A DNA stretch of 64,000 nucleotides from JANNSX01 sp046348995 (GCA_046348995.1 JAXMDB010000003.1:186001-250000), one strand, 5' to 3'. Shown: positions 34,699 through 43,492, numbered from the stretch's first letter. A program made the numbers and translations. Notes: generated by a model not told the origin, from the sequence alone.

Positions 34699-35721
34699 AT
34701 GGACATCAAGACCCGCCAGGCCGACGCCTTCATCAAAGCCGTGCCGGCCAACGTCACGGCGGTGCTGTGTTATGGCGGCGATGCCGGGCTCGTGTCGGAG
34801 CGGGGCGAGGCGCTGGCCAAGGCCTGGGCGGCGGATCCCAAGCGCCCTGGTGAAATCCTCCGCTTGACCGAGGTCGATCTGCAGGAGGCGCCGGATCGGC
34901 TCGCCGTCGAGCTCCGCAACCTCTCGATGTTCGGCGACCGCAAGATCGTCCGCCTATCGCTTGCCTCCGCCGCGCGCCCCGAGCTCGTCACCGAGCTCGT
35001 CGAGGGGCCGCCGCTCGAGGGTCTGCTCGTCGTCGAGGCGGGGAACATCAAGGCCGACTCGAAGCTTCGGAAGGTGTTCGCGGGCTCGTCTCACGCTGCC
35101 GCCGTCGCCTGCTTTCCCGACGACACGGGGGCGCTCGAGCAGCTCGTCCGCGACGTTCTGCGCGACAACGGGCTGAAGATCAGCCGCGAGGCGACCACCT
35201 ATCTCGTTAGCCGGCTCGGCGCCGACCGGGCGCTGTCGCGCGCCGAGGTCGAGAAGCTCGCGCTCTATTGCCTGGGCAAGCCCGAGGTGACGATCGAGGA
35301 CATCGATGCGATCGCGGGCGATGCGAGCGAGCTCGCCATGGACCGCGTCATTTCGGCGGCCTTCGCGGGTCAGGCCGGCACGGCGTTGCGCGAGCTCGAG
35401 CGGGCCGTGTCGAGTGGCGAAAGCCCACAGACGGCGCTGATCTTCATCGAGAAGCACATCCTGAGGCTGATCCAGCTCCGCAACGCCATCGACGGTGGGC
35501 GGCCGGTCGAGGAGGCGGTGAAGATGCTGCGTCCGCCGCTACATTTCTCGCAGGTCGGCCCGATGACCCAGCAGGGCCGCGCCTGGACGGCTGAGAAGCT
35601 GCAAGCCGCGCTCCGGCAGTCGTCGGAAGCGGTCAAAACCGCGCGCCTGACGCCGCGCCTCGAGACCGAGCTGACGGATGCGCTGATCGTGCGGCTGGCG
35701 CGGTCGGTTGCCGCGCGCTGA
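34699..35721 (+). CDS. holA: DNA polymerase III delta subunit
   Basis: 340 aa from ATG 34699. The clamp-loader delta subunit opens the beta ring for loading. It is recognised by VLCYGGDAGLVSER near the N-terminus, LSMFGDRKIVRLSLA and the C-terminal helical region LIFIEKHILRLIQLRNAID. It is the expected third member of leuS-lptE-holA, here separated from lptE by the GNAT and RTX genes. Confidence 0.92.
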   Translation: MDIKTRQADAFIKAVPANVTAVLCYGGDAGLVSERGEALAKAWAADPKRPGEILRLTEVDLQEAPDRLAVELRNLSMFGDRKIVRLSLASAARPELVTELVEGPPLEGLLVVEAGNIKADSKLRKVFAGSSHAAAVACFPDDTGALEQLVRDVLRDNGLKISREATTYLVSRLGADRALSRAEVEKLALYCLGKPEVTIEDIDAIAGDASELAMDRVISAAFAGQAGTALRELERAVSSGESPQTALIFIEKHILRLIQLRNAIDGGRPVEEAVKMLRPPLHFSQVGPMTQQGRAWTAEKLQAALRQSSEAVKTARLTPRLETELTDALIVRLARSVAAR

Positions 35722-35767
35722 AGTTACAAAGCTCGATCCGTTGCACCACGCTCACCACCCCCACAAA

Positions 35768-36222
35768 TGTCATCCCGGGCCATTTGTGCCCGGGACCCAT
35801 TGAGCGGCTTGGGAAGAGCGGCGTATTGATCGAGACGCGACCCAAGCCGGGGCGCCAGGATCGCCCTCACCGAATAGAGCCTTGATCGCTGGTGATCGCG
35901 GCCCGATGGGCCCCGGGCACAAGGCCCGGGGTGACAATTGGGGCTTGGCGGGCGCTTGCTCGTATGACCCAGTCGCGTGGCAAGAGTGATACTGCCGGCC
36001 GCGGCGACGCTGACAGGCGCGTTGATACGAACCTCCCGCAGGATGTGCTTACCGATCTCACCACTCCACAGGTGTCATCCCGGGCCATTTGTGCCCGGGA
36101 CCCATTGAGCGGCTTGGGAAGAGCGGCGTATCCATCGGGACGTGACCCAAGCCCGGTCGCCAGGATCGCCCTTGCCGAATAGAACCTCGATCGCCGGTGA
36201 CTGCGGCCCGATGGGTCCCGGG
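35768..36222. repeat. Tandem ~170-bp intergenic repeat (two copies), the second interrupted by an IS element
   Basis: Copy 1 (35768-35938) and copy 2 (36073-36222, continuing after the IS near 37514) are about 90% alike by eye. Each starts TGTCATCCCGGGCC and ends near CCCGGGGTGACAA, with palindromic CCCGGG-rich ends of the kind dispersed through many alphaproteobacterial genomes. A 134-bp unrelated spacer lies between them. No gene is credible from holA to the transposase; short reading frames here are repeat translations. Confidence 0.8.
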
Positions 36223-37513
36223 CCTTGTGCCACGGCTGTCCGGTTCAGTTTTTGTGGACTGTGCGCATGACGCTGATTCAACTGTGATTCGAGAGCTTCC
36301 CGGCTTCATCGAACACGGATTGGGATCAACGCCATGCGGCATCACAATAGCCTGTTTCATCAACTGTTGCAGGTCGTGCCTTGGGATCGGTTCGGCGAGA
36401 TCGTCGCGTATCACGGAGCTGATCGGCGCGTGCGCCGTTTGACGACCAAAAGCCAGCTCGTCGCGCTGATGTACGGTCAGCTTTCAGGGGCTCAGAGCCT
36501 GCGTGAGATCGAACAGGGGTTGGGCAGCCATGCGCCGAGGCTCTATCATCTCGGCGTGACGCAGCCGGCGCGGTCCACGCTTGCCGATGCCAACGCCAAG
36601 CGGCCGGCGAAGGTGTTCGCCGACCTCTTCGCGGTGATGACCATGTCTGCGGGGCGAGGCCTCAGGCGCCACATGCGCGAGGCCGTCCATCTCGTCGATG
36701 CGACCAGCATCCGCCTGACCGACGTGTCTCTCGCCTGGGCCGACTACGAGGCGCACGGCGCGCTCGTGAAAGTCCATGTCGACTTCGACGCCGGCTGCGC
36801 GATACCAGCCAACATCGCGATCACGCCCGCACGCATCAACGACATCGTCATGGCTCACACACTGCCGGTAGAGCCTGGTGCAACATACGTCTTCGACCTT
36901 GGATATTATGACTTTTCCTGGTGGTCTCGGCTCGACGAGGCAGGCTGCCGGATCGTCACGCGGCTCAAGACCAATACGCGTCCGCGCGTCGTCGAGAAGC
37001 GTTGCGTTCCAGCCGATGCTCCGATTACGTCCGACCAGATCGTTACCATCGACCAGCGATTGAAAGGCAACCGGCGCAACCCACTCGCCGACGTCAGCCT
37101 GCGCGAGATTACCGTCACGATCGACAAGGGGCGGACCTTGCGCCTGCTGACCAACGATCTCGACGCGACGGCCGAGAGCATTGCGGCGCTCTACAAAGCG
37201 CGCTGGCAGGTCGAGCTATTCTTCCGCTGGGTCAAGCAGCATCTCAAGATCAAGCACTTCCTCGGAACGTCCGAGAACGCCATTCGTGCTCAGATCGCGG
37301 TCGCTTTGATCGTGTTCGTGATGCTACGCCTTGCAGCCGAGGCGTCACGTGCCACCTCGAGCCTCCTCAGCTTCGTCAGGCTCGTAAGGGCTAACCTCAT
37401 GCACTTGAGGCCCCTCCAAGATCTCGACCAGCCACCCCCTCGACGGATCAGTGACATCCGCCAGCAGGAGCTCGACCTATGCTGAACCGGACAGCCGTGG
37501 CACAAGGCCCGGG
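36217..37513 (+). mobile_element. IS4-family insertion sequence
   Basis: A ~1.3-kb element carrying one transposase gene is bounded by a perfect 32-bp inverted repeat (36217-36248 and 37482-37513). The outer CCCGGG of each end may be host sequence or a target duplication, because the site is itself palindromic; the certain inverted repeat begins CCTTGTGCCACGGCTGTCC. It inserted into copy 2 of the intergenic repeat. No passenger gene. The element looks intact and possibly active. Confidence 0.85.
36334..37485 (+). CDS. IS4-family transposase
   Basis: 383 aa, intact. The DDE triad is visible: DATSIRL (D near 121), VFDLGYYDFSWW (D near 187) and YKARWQVELFFRWVKQHL (E near 293, the IS4 YREK-like region). 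The N-terminal MRHHNSLFHQLLQVVPW and LTTKSQLVALMYGQLSG are typical of the DUF4372-containing subgroup. It catalyses cut-and-paste movement of the surrounding element. The stop lies almost at the right inverted repeat. Confidence 0.93.
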   Translation: MRHHNSLFHQLLQVVPWDRFGEIVAYHGADRRVRRLTTKSQLVALMYGQLSGAQSLREIEQGLGSHAPRLYHLGVTQPARSTLADANAKRPAKVFADLFAVMTMSAGRGLRRHMREAVHLVDATSIRLTDVSLAWADYEAHGALVKVHVDFDAGCAIPANIAITPARINDIVMAHTLPVEPGATYVFDLGYYDFSWWSRLDEAGCRIVTRLKTNTRPRVVEKRCVPADAPITSDQIVTIDQRLKGNRRNPLADVSLREITVTIDKGRTLRLLTNDLDATAESIAALYKARWQVELFFRWVKQHLKIKHFLGTSENAIRAQIAVALIVFVMLRLAAEASRATSSLLSFVRLVRANLMHLRPLQDLDQPPPRRISDIRQQELDLC

Positions 37514-37664
37514 GTGACAATGGGTGACTTGGCTGGCGCATTGACTGGCTCTCCCGGCCGCGTAGCCAAGGTGCCCTTGACCATCCCTCCGCCCCCGGCT
37601 TGACCTGCCGCCTCGGCCGGACCCATCGTCCGTGACACGTGCCCTTGCGAAACGGACACCCCTC

Positions 37665-38195
37665 ATGTCGAGCTACAGCTGGCCGATCTGGTTTGCGATT
37701 TTCAACGCCCTTCTCTTCACGGGCGCGGGCCTGTTCTTCTTCTTCTTCCATTACAAGAAGGCCGAGGACCTCGAGCGCTGGGTCGACTACTCGTTCTCGC
37801 ATTCCGTGCTGCAGACGATCCTCGTTTACTACCGCTCGCTCGCGATCCCGATGATCGTGTTCTTTTTCCTGTTCGTGGCCAGCGTCTGGTTCATCCAGCA
37901 GGGCACCGAGGCGCCGCTGTTCGCCGAGACCCGCGCCACGCTGCCGGCGATCCTCACCTTCGCCTTCGACCTTGTCATGCGCGGCGCCTTCTTCGATTTC
38001 ATGGAGCATTTCGATCTCTGGCTCACCCCCCACCGGATGAACTACGACCTGTTCTGGTTCGTGCTCTACGCCTTCACTTTCCGCATGTTCTATTCGCTGA
38101 CGCTGCTCCGCCTGGTGCTCTCCTTCGCCTGGATCTGGGGCAAGATCCGCCTGACGCGCGAGCAGATCCTGGACCGCGGGCCTCCGGGCCGGTAG
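37665..38195 (+). CDS. Conserved integral membrane protein
   Basis: 176 aa from ATG 37665. Four hydrophobic spans are apparent: about 8-27 (ALLFTGAGLFFFFFHY), 62-82 (IPMIVFFFLFVASVWF), 100-118 and 138-165. Aromatic content is very high. I do not recognise a named family. It lies upstream of rlmN with a 10-bp gap, so the two are probably co-transcribed. Confidence 0.7.
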   Translation: MSSYSWPIWFAIFNALLFTGAGLFFFFFHYKKAEDLERWVDYSFSHSVLQTILVYYRSLAIPMIVFFFLFVASVWFIQQGTEAPLFAETRATLPAILTFAFDLVMRGAFFDFMEHFDLWLTPHRMNYDLFWFVLYAFTFRMFYSLTLLRLVLSFAWIWGKIRLTREQILDRGPPGR

Positions 38196-38205
38196 AGAGA
38201 CGTCC

Positions 38206-39372
38206 ATGACCATCGAGCCCACGACCATTACGGTTAAGCCGACCCTGATCGGCCTGACGCGCGCCCGCCTGCGCGACGCCCTCATTGCGGCCGGCGTGCC
38301 GGAGAAGCAGGCGAAAATGCGCGTCCAGCAGCTCTGGGGCTGGCTCTACGTGCAGGGCGTCAGCGACTTCGCCGCCATGACGGACGTTTCCAAGACGCTC
38401 CGGGCCGAACTCGAGCGGCAGTTCAGCCTCGTCCGACCCGAGATCGTCACCGAGCAAGTCTCCTCCGACGGCACGCGCAAATGGCTGATGCGGCTGCCGG
38501 TGCTCGGCCGCGAGGCGCGTCCGCCCGAGGTCGAATGCGTCTATATCCCGGAAGCCGATCGGGGCACGCTCTGCATCTCGAGCCAGGTCGGCTGCACGCT
38601 CAACTGCACCTTCTGCCATACCGGCACGCAGAAGCTCGTTCGCAACCTGACACCTCAGGAGATCGTGGGCCAGGTGATGCTGGCGCGCGATCGGCTCGGC
38701 GATTGGCCGGGCCGCGAGAAGCCGGCGGATGGGCTGATCCCGACCGGCGATCGCGCGATCACCAACGTCGTGCTCATGGGCATGGGCGAGCCGCTCTACA
38801 ATTTCGACAACGTTCGCGATGCGATGGAGATCGCGGCCGACGGCGAGGGTTTGTCCCTCTCCAAGCGCCGCATCACGCTGTCGACCTCGGGCGTCGTGCC
38901 GGAGATCCCGCGCTGGGGCGAGGAAGCGGGCACCATGCTCGCGATCTCGCTGCATGCCGTTCGCGACGAGCTGCGCGATTCCCTCGTGCCGCTCAACAAG
39001 AAGTACCCGATCGCGGAGCTGCTGGACGCCTGCCGCAACTATCCGGGCCTGTCGAACGCGCGCCGCATCACCTTCGAGTACGTGATGCTCGACGGCGTCA
39101 ACGACAGCCTCGACGACGCCCGCCAACTCGTCCGCCTGCTCGCCGGCATCCCGGCAAAGATCAACCTCATCCCGTTCAATCCCTGGCCGGGCGCGCCGTA
39201 CAAATGCTCGAGCTGGACGCAGATCGAGCGCTTCGCCGAGGTGGTGAACAAGGCCGGCTACGCGTCGCCCGTGCGCACCCCGCGCGGACGGGACATCATG
39301 GCCGCCTGCGGGCAGTTGAAGAGCGCGAGCGAGAGGCTGCGGGCGAGCGCGGGGGCGGCAGCGACGTCATAG
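38206..39372 (+). CDS. rlmN: 23S rRNA A2503 / tRNA A37 C2-methyltransferase, radical SAM
   Basis: 388 aa. The 4Fe-4S motif CTLNCTFC lies near residue 129, and the resolving cysteine is in MAACGQL near the C-terminus; both are needed for the two-cysteine ping-pong methylation. VLMGMGEPLYNFDNV and LSTSGVVPEI are RlmN family motifs. It methylates C2 of A2503 in the peptidyl-transferase centre. It lies immediately downstream of the membrane protein gene. Confidence 0.95.
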   Translation: MTIEPTTITVKPTLIGLTRARLRDALIAAGVPEKQAKMRVQQLWGWLYVQGVSDFAAMTDVSKTLRAELERQFSLVRPEIVTEQVSSDGTRKWLMRLPVLGREARPPEVECVYIPEADRGTLCISSQVGCTLNCTFCHTGTQKLVRNLTPQEIVGQVMLARDRLGDWPGREKPADGLIPTGDRAITNVVLMGMGEPLYNFDNVRDAMEIAADGEGLSLSKRRITLSTSGVVPEIPRWGEEAGTMLAISLHAVRDELRDSLVPLNKKYPIAELLDACRNYPGLSNARRITFEYVMLDGVNDSLDDARQLVRLLAGIPAKINLIPFNPWPGAPYKCSSWTQIERFAEVVNKAGYASPVRTPRGRDIMAACGQLKSASERLRASAGAAATS

Positions 39373-39410
39373 GCGCGCAGAGTCTACTCCCGGCACGAGC
39401 ACCCTTCGCC

Positions 39411-39432
39411 ACTGCCTATAGGTAGAGGCAGT
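39411..39432 (+). terminator. Hairpin between rlmN and the sigma-1.1 gene
   Basis: A 7-bp perfect stem (39411-39417 with 39426-39432) with an 8-nt loop lies between the rlmN stop and the next start. No T-run follows. It may be a weak terminator of rlmN or a leader structure of the next gene, whose GGAGG site lies about 10 bp further on. Confidence 0.4.
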
Positions 39433-39454
39433 TGATCGAGCGGAGGGATGACCC

Positions 39455-40039
39455 ATGCCGGTTCTGATTGATCTTGAAGACGACGTGGTGCAGGCGAAGC
39501 TGGAAAAGGCACGCGCCACTGGCTTCATGACCTATGAGCAATTGAACGAGCTCCTGCCTGCAGGTGACATCGACTCTGCCGATGTCGCGGACACCCTGGA
39601 GATGCTGTCGGCCATGGGCATCGAGGTGACGGATGGCAGAACCGAGGAGGAGCGCGATCAAGCCGTCGCTGATGCGATCAATGCTTGGATCGCCGCTGGC
39701 AACATGATGCCCCAGTTGACGGGAGACGGCTGGGCAGCCCTCAGCCGCGTAAGTGAGCGAGAGAAAGCTGGATGGCGGGCCAAGCTCGGCGTGCCGGACG
39801 GCATCGAGATCCCGGAGCGTCCGATCCCCGAGGACGACGAGGAGCTACTCGACGAGTTCACCCTCTATGGCGAGGAGATGCAGTCGCTGTTCGATATGTG
39901 CATGTCGCCGGAGTGTCCCGGTGGGCAAGAAGGCGCCGCTCTGGATAGCCGTTGCATCTACGTCATGAACCGCAGGTTCAAGCTGCAATGCGAGCTGCGG
40001 GACAGGATTCGAGACGGGCGCTTCCGCAAGTCGCGATGA
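39455..40039 (+). CDS. Stand-alone sigma-70 region 1.1-like protein
   Basis: 194 aa with a GGAGGG site before the ATG. Residues about 10-58 (ARATGFMTYEQLNELLP, then DTLEMLSAMGIEVTDG) match region 1.1 of housekeeping sigma factors, the acidic domain that occupies the polymerase cleft and blocks free sigma from DNA. No sigma regions 2, 3 or 4 follow. Instead there is an acidic segment (PIPEDDEELLDEFTLYGEEM) and a C-terminal part with CMSPECPGG and a basic end. The role is unknown; regulation of RNA polymerase in trans is a plausible inference. It stands alone after rlmN. Confidence 0.75.
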   Translation: MPVLIDLEDDVVQAKLEKARATGFMTYEQLNELLPAGDIDSADVADTLEMLSAMGIEVTDGRTEEERDQAVADAINAWIAAGNMMPQLTGDGWAALSRVSEREKAGWRAKLGVPDGIEIPERPIPEDDEELLDEFTLYGEEMQSLFDMCMSPECPGGQEGAALDSRCIYVMNRRFKLQCELRDRIRDGRFRKSR

Positions 40040-40202
40040 TTGCGGCTTGCGAGGAGACGCGTTACGGGTCGATCCGTAGCTGGCGAAAATGGGGTCTTAT
40101 GGCCGCTATGCGGATTGATTGACGGTCGTAGGCCAGCTGCACATTGCCTGCTCGGAGCCGCTGACGTAGGTAGTCGCGCCGCCAGATTGGATCGGAGCTC
40201 CC

Positions 40203-41426
40203 GTGACCACCTCTGCCCCCATCCCCCTCCACCGCACCGCCACCGCGATCATCCTCGCTGGGTGCCTGATCGCGCTGCTCGGTTTCGGCGCGCGCTCGAC
40301 GATGGGGCTGTTCCTCGAGCCGATGACGGTCGCAAAGGGCTGGAGCCGCGAGACGTTCAGCCTCGCCATGGCGATCCAGAACCTGCTGTGGGGCGCGGCC
40401 GTGCCGATCGCCGGCGCCCTGTCCGACCGGTTCGGGCCGGCTCGCGTGCTCGCCTTCGGCGCCGTGCTCTACGCGCTCGGCCTCTACGGCCTCGCCGTTT
40501 CGGACTCGAGCCTCGCCCTGCATATGACAGGCGGCGTGCTGCTCGGTGCCGGTATCGCCTTTTCCTCCTTTTCCATCGCGCTCGCCTCGATCGCCAAGGT
40601 CGTGGGCCCCGATAAGCGGTCGCTGGCGCTTGGTCTCGGCACGGCGGCGGGCTCGGCGGGACAGATCGTGTTCTCGCCGCTGACCCAGGCGATGATCTCC
40701 GACTTCGGTTGGTATCAGGCGATGCTGGCGCTCGCGGCCTCCACTCTCCTCATCATCCCGCTTGCTTTCCTGCTGCCCACCGATCGCGGCGGATCGGGAC
40801 GTATCGCCGCCGAGCAGACGATGGCGGAGGCGCTGAAAGAGGCCATCGGGCATCCGAGCTATCTGCTGCTGGTCGCCGGCTTCTTCGTCTGCGGCTTCCA
40901 GATCGCCTTCGTCACTGTGCACTTCCCGGCCTATGTGAAAGACCTGGGCTTTGCCCCCTCGGTCGGCGCCGCGGCGATGGCGCTCGTCGGCCTGTTCAAT
41001 ATCGTCGGCTCGCTCTCGGCCGGCTACGCTGGCCAGAAGTGGCGCAAGGCGTGGGGCTTGAGCCTCATCTATTTCCTGCGCTCGGTGCTGACCGTGGTGC
41101 TGCTGCTGGCGCCCAAGAGCGAAATGCTCGTGCTCGGCTTCGCCGGTGCGCTCGGCCTGCTGTGGCTCTCGACGGTGCCGCTGACCTCGGGGCTCGTCGC
41201 GCAGATGTTCGGCGTCCGCTACATGGCGACGCTGTTCGGCATCGTGTTCTTCTCCCACCAGATCGGGAGCTTCTTGGGTGTCTGGCTCGGCGGCCGGATC
41301 TACGACGCGACGGGCAGCTACGACATGGTCTGGTGGCTGAGCGTCGGGCTCGGGCTATTCGCCGCGATCGTTCACCTGCCGATCCGCGAGCGGCCGGTCC
41401 AGCGGCTGATGACGAAGGCGGCGTGA
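40203..41426 (+). CDS. Major facilitator superfamily transporter
   Basis: 407 aa from GTG 40203, with twelve predicted membrane helices. The loop 2-3 motif GALSDRFGPARVLAFG is the MFS signature A. FGARSTMGLFLEPMTVAKGWSR resembles the opening of the oxalate/formate antiporter-like and monocarboxylate-type families. Substrate unknown. The gene is single, between the sigma-1.1 gene and a convergent minus-strand cluster; the palindromic element copy B follows its stop. Confidence 0.88.
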   Translation: MTTSAPIPLHRTATAIILAGCLIALLGFGARSTMGLFLEPMTVAKGWSRETFSLAMAIQNLLWGAAVPIAGALSDRFGPARVLAFGAVLYALGLYGLAVSDSSLALHMTGGVLLGAGIAFSSFSIALASIAKVVGPDKRSLALGLGTAAGSAGQIVFSPLTQAMISDFGWYQAMLALAASTLLIIPLAFLLPTDRGGSGRIAAEQTMAEALKEAIGHPSYLLLVAGFFVCGFQIAFVTVHFPAYVKDLGFAPSVGAAAMALVGLFNIVGSLSAGYAGQKWRKAWGLSLIYFLRSVLTVVLLLAPKSEMLVLGFAGALGLLWLSTVPLTSGLVAQMFGVRYMATLFGIVFFSHQIGSFLGVWLGGRIYDATGSYDMVWWLSVGLGLFAAIVHLPIRERPVQRLMTKAA

Positions 41427-41457
41427 GCTGCAAAGGTCACTTGCGTACCGCCTGATG

Positions 41458-41528
41458 GGGGTCAAACCCTGCGGGTCTGACCCGATACACAGACCTCGGA
41501 AGGGGTCAGACCCGCAGGGTCTGACCCC
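41458..41528. repeat. 71-bp palindromic element, copy B (inverted relative to copy A)
   Basis: Arms 41458-41483 and 41502-41528 flank an 18-bp core that is the exact reverse complement of the core of copy A (34578-34595). One base differs in the left arm (GTCAAACCC for GTCAGACCC). It lies between two convergent genes, where a long hairpin could also act as a bidirectional terminator. Confidence 0.85.
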
Positions 41529-41634
41529 AGGCAAGTCCTTAGGCGCTGGGATGAGGGTCGACATGAACGCTGAGGCGTGTTGGTTTTTGACCTACCGCCC
41601 CGCCGTTCCCCTCAAGGTGGGAGCCGGCTCGGGT

Positions 41635-41826
41635 CTAGTCCAACTTCCGTGCCTCGTCCGGCAGCATGATCGGGATGCCGTCGCGGATCGGATAGGCAAG
41701 GCCGGCGGCGCGGCTGACGAGCTCCTGGGCGGCGGCATCGTATTCGAGCCGCGTCTTCGTCAGCGGGCACACCAGAATCTCGAGCAAGCGCGGATCGACG
41801 GCGTGGGTGGTTTCAGTCTCAGCCAT
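41635..41826 (-). CDS. Trm112-like small zinc-ribbon-type protein
   Basis: 63 aa from ATG 41826. DPRLLEILVCPLTKTRLEYD and GLAYPIRDGIPIMLPDEAR are the two conserved parts of the bacterial Trm112/YcaR family. In eukaryotes Trm112 activates methyltransferases; in bacteria the partner is mostly unknown. Only one cysteine (VCP) is kept here, so zinc binding is doubtful. It is 8 bp downstream of the Lon-N protein gene on the same strand. Confidence 0.88.
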   Translation of the reverse strand: MAETETTHAVDPRLLEILVCPLTKTRLEYDAAAQELVSRAAGLAYPIRDGIPIMLPDEARKLD

Positions 41827-41834
41827 GACACGTC

Positions 41835-42539
41835 CTATTGAAGCGCTGAGCCCGAGCCGTCGTCGCGGGCGGCGAGCTGCATCTCGGCCAGCGCCACCAG
41901 CACCTCGGCGCGCGACTTCAGGCTTTGTGCCTCGAGCAGCGCCTGCTTCTCCTCGGGCCCGTAGGGGCTGATCATCGAGAGCGTGTTGACCAGGAACTCG
42001 TTCGACGACTTGTGGATCGCCTGCCAATCGGCTTTGAGGTCGTTGGCGTCGAGGTAGGTCTTGAGCACCTTGAGCAGGTGCGAGCGATCGACCTCGTCCT
42101 CGCCGGTGCCCTCGGTGAGGTCCGCCTCGAAGGGGGCGAAGTCGACGGCGCAGCAGCGATAGAGGCGATCCGTCGAGATTTCCTCCCGGACCGCGAACCG
42201 GCAGATGCCCGTCAGCGTGATAAGATAGCGGCCGTCGTCGGTCTCGGTGTAGCTCGTGATGCGGCCGGCCGCGCCGGTCTGGCGCAAGGGTGCGCCCTTG
42301 CCCGCCGGGCTCTCGGTATCGTCGACGGCCTGCAACGGCTGGATCATGCCGATGAGGCGATTGCCCCGCATGACATCGTCGATCATCTCCAGATAGCGCG
42401 GCTCGAAGATGTTCAAAGGCAGCGCGATGCGCGGCAGCAGGATCGCGCCACGGAGCGGAAACACGGCGATCTCCTGAGGCAGATCGCTCGGGTGCCGGTA
42501 TCGGTCGGCGATGGCGATGGGACGCTCCGATCGGTTCAA
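41835..42539 (-). CDS. Lon N-terminal (LON substrate-binding) domain protein
   Basis: 234 aa from TTG 42539, whose TTGA overlaps the cnoX stop. IAVFPLRGAILLPRIALPLN and FEPRYLEMIDDVMRGNRLIGM are the hallmark of the Lon substrate-binding (LAN/ASCH-like) domain; the ATPase and protease parts are absent, as in the whole stand-alone family. Probably a substrate or peptide recognition factor. The order cnoX, Lon-N, Trm112-like is a common alphaproteobacterial cluster. Confidence 0.88.
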   Translation of the reverse strand: MNRSERPIAIADRYRHPSDLPQEIAVFPLRGAILLPRIALPLNIFEPRYLEMIDDVMRGNRLIGMIQPLQAVDDTESPAGKGAPLRQTGAAGRITSYTETDDGRYLITLTGICRFAVREEISTDRLYRCCAVDFAPFEADLTEGTGEDEVDRSHLLKVLKTYLDANDLKADWQAIHKSSNEFLVNTLSMISPYGPEEKQALLEAQSLKSRAEVLVALAEMQLAARDDGSGSALQ

Positions 42540-43444
42540 GAGAAGAGCAGAATGGAGAGTTGCTTGCGGCCTTGCAAGGTCATCTCGTCCTTGGGGCCCC
42601 AGGCGTCGAAGAACTGCACAAGCTGCTTGCGCGCGCCGTCGTCGTTCCAGGTGCGGCTGCGGCGCATGATCGTCAGAAGATGCTCCACCGCCGCCTCCTT
42701 GTTGCCCTGCGCGTTCAGCGCGAGCGCCAGATCGAAACGGGCCTGATGGTTGTTCGGATCAGCGGCGATGTCCGCTTCGAGCTTGGCGGTCGCGCCGGCC
42801 GCCGGTGCCTTGCGGGCGAGATCGAGCATCGCTTTGACGCCCGCGATCGCCGCGTGGCTCTGCTTGGCGGGCGGGCAGATCGCCAGGGTGTTCTCGGCCC
42901 GCTCGATGTCGCCGGTCTTCAGATAGCACTTGGCAAGCCCGGCGAGCGCATCCGGGTTCTCCTTGTCGTCGGCGAGGATCGCGGCATAGATCTCGGCGGC
43001 GCCCTGTAGATCGTTCTGCTCCAGCGCCTCGCCCGCGACCTTGAGCATCTCGGCCAGATCCGCACCCGGCCCCTCGCCGCCGAGCAGGCGATCGATGAAG
43101 GCCTTCACCTGGCCCTCGGGCAGTGCGCCCATGAAGCCGTCGACCGGCCGGCCGTTGCGGAAGGCGAACACGGCCGGGATCGATTGCACACCGAGCTGGC
43201 CCGCGACGGCCGGATGCTCGTCGATGTTCATCTTCACCAGCCGCACCTTGCCCTTGGCGGCCCGGACGGCCTTTTCGAGGATCGGCGTCAGCTGCTTGCA
43301 GGGGCCGCACCAGGGCGCCCAGAAGTCGACGAGCACCGCCACCTCGCGCGAGGCTTCGAGCACATCCTTCGTGAAGGCCTGGGTCGTCGTGTCCTTGATG
43401 AGATCGGCATCGGCCTTGGGGGCGCCGGCGATGTTCATGGTCAT
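42536..43444 (-). CDS. cnoX: Chaperedoxin CnoX / YbbN-like thioredoxin
   Basis: 302 aa. The N-terminal thioredoxin domain (about 15-120) has an intact active site WCGPC in VDFWAPWCGPCKQLTP, then SIPAVFAFRNG. The C-terminal half is a TPR-like helical domain (ALAGLAKCYLKTGDIERAE, HQARFDLALALNAQG). CnoX proteins hold oxidatively damaged clients and pass them to GroEL or DnaK. E. coli YbbN has SxxC in place of CxxC; this protein keeps both cysteines, so thiol exchange is expected. Coupled to the Lon-N gene by a 4-bp overlap. Confidence 0.9.
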   Translation of the reverse strand: MTMNIAGAPKADADLIKDTTTQAFTKDVLEASREVAVLVDFWAPWCGPCKQLTPILEKAVRAAKGKVRLVKMNIDEHPAVAGQLGVQSIPAVFAFRNGRPVDGFMGALPEGQVKAFIDRLLGGEGPGADLAEMLKVAGEALEQNDLQGAAEIYAAILADDKENPDALAGLAKCYLKTGDIERAENTLAICPPAKQSHAAIAGVKAMLDLARKAPAAGATAKLEADIAADPNNHQARFDLALALNAQGNKEAAVEHLLTIMRRSRTWNDDGARKQLVQFFDAWGPKDEMTLQGRKQLSILLFS

Positions 43445-43492
43445 GTGTCTATCCTGGCTCTTGGTCTCAGCGCCCGTCGACGGGCCGCCTCC

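Noticed and set aside
35722..36216. CRISPR-like array
   Set aside because: Only two ~170-bp repeat copies with palindromic ends; too long and too few, and no cas genes nearby.
36058..36442. Several short frames around the left end of the IS element
   Set aside because: They are translations of the palindromic repeat and of the IS end, not genes; no start site or conserved motif.
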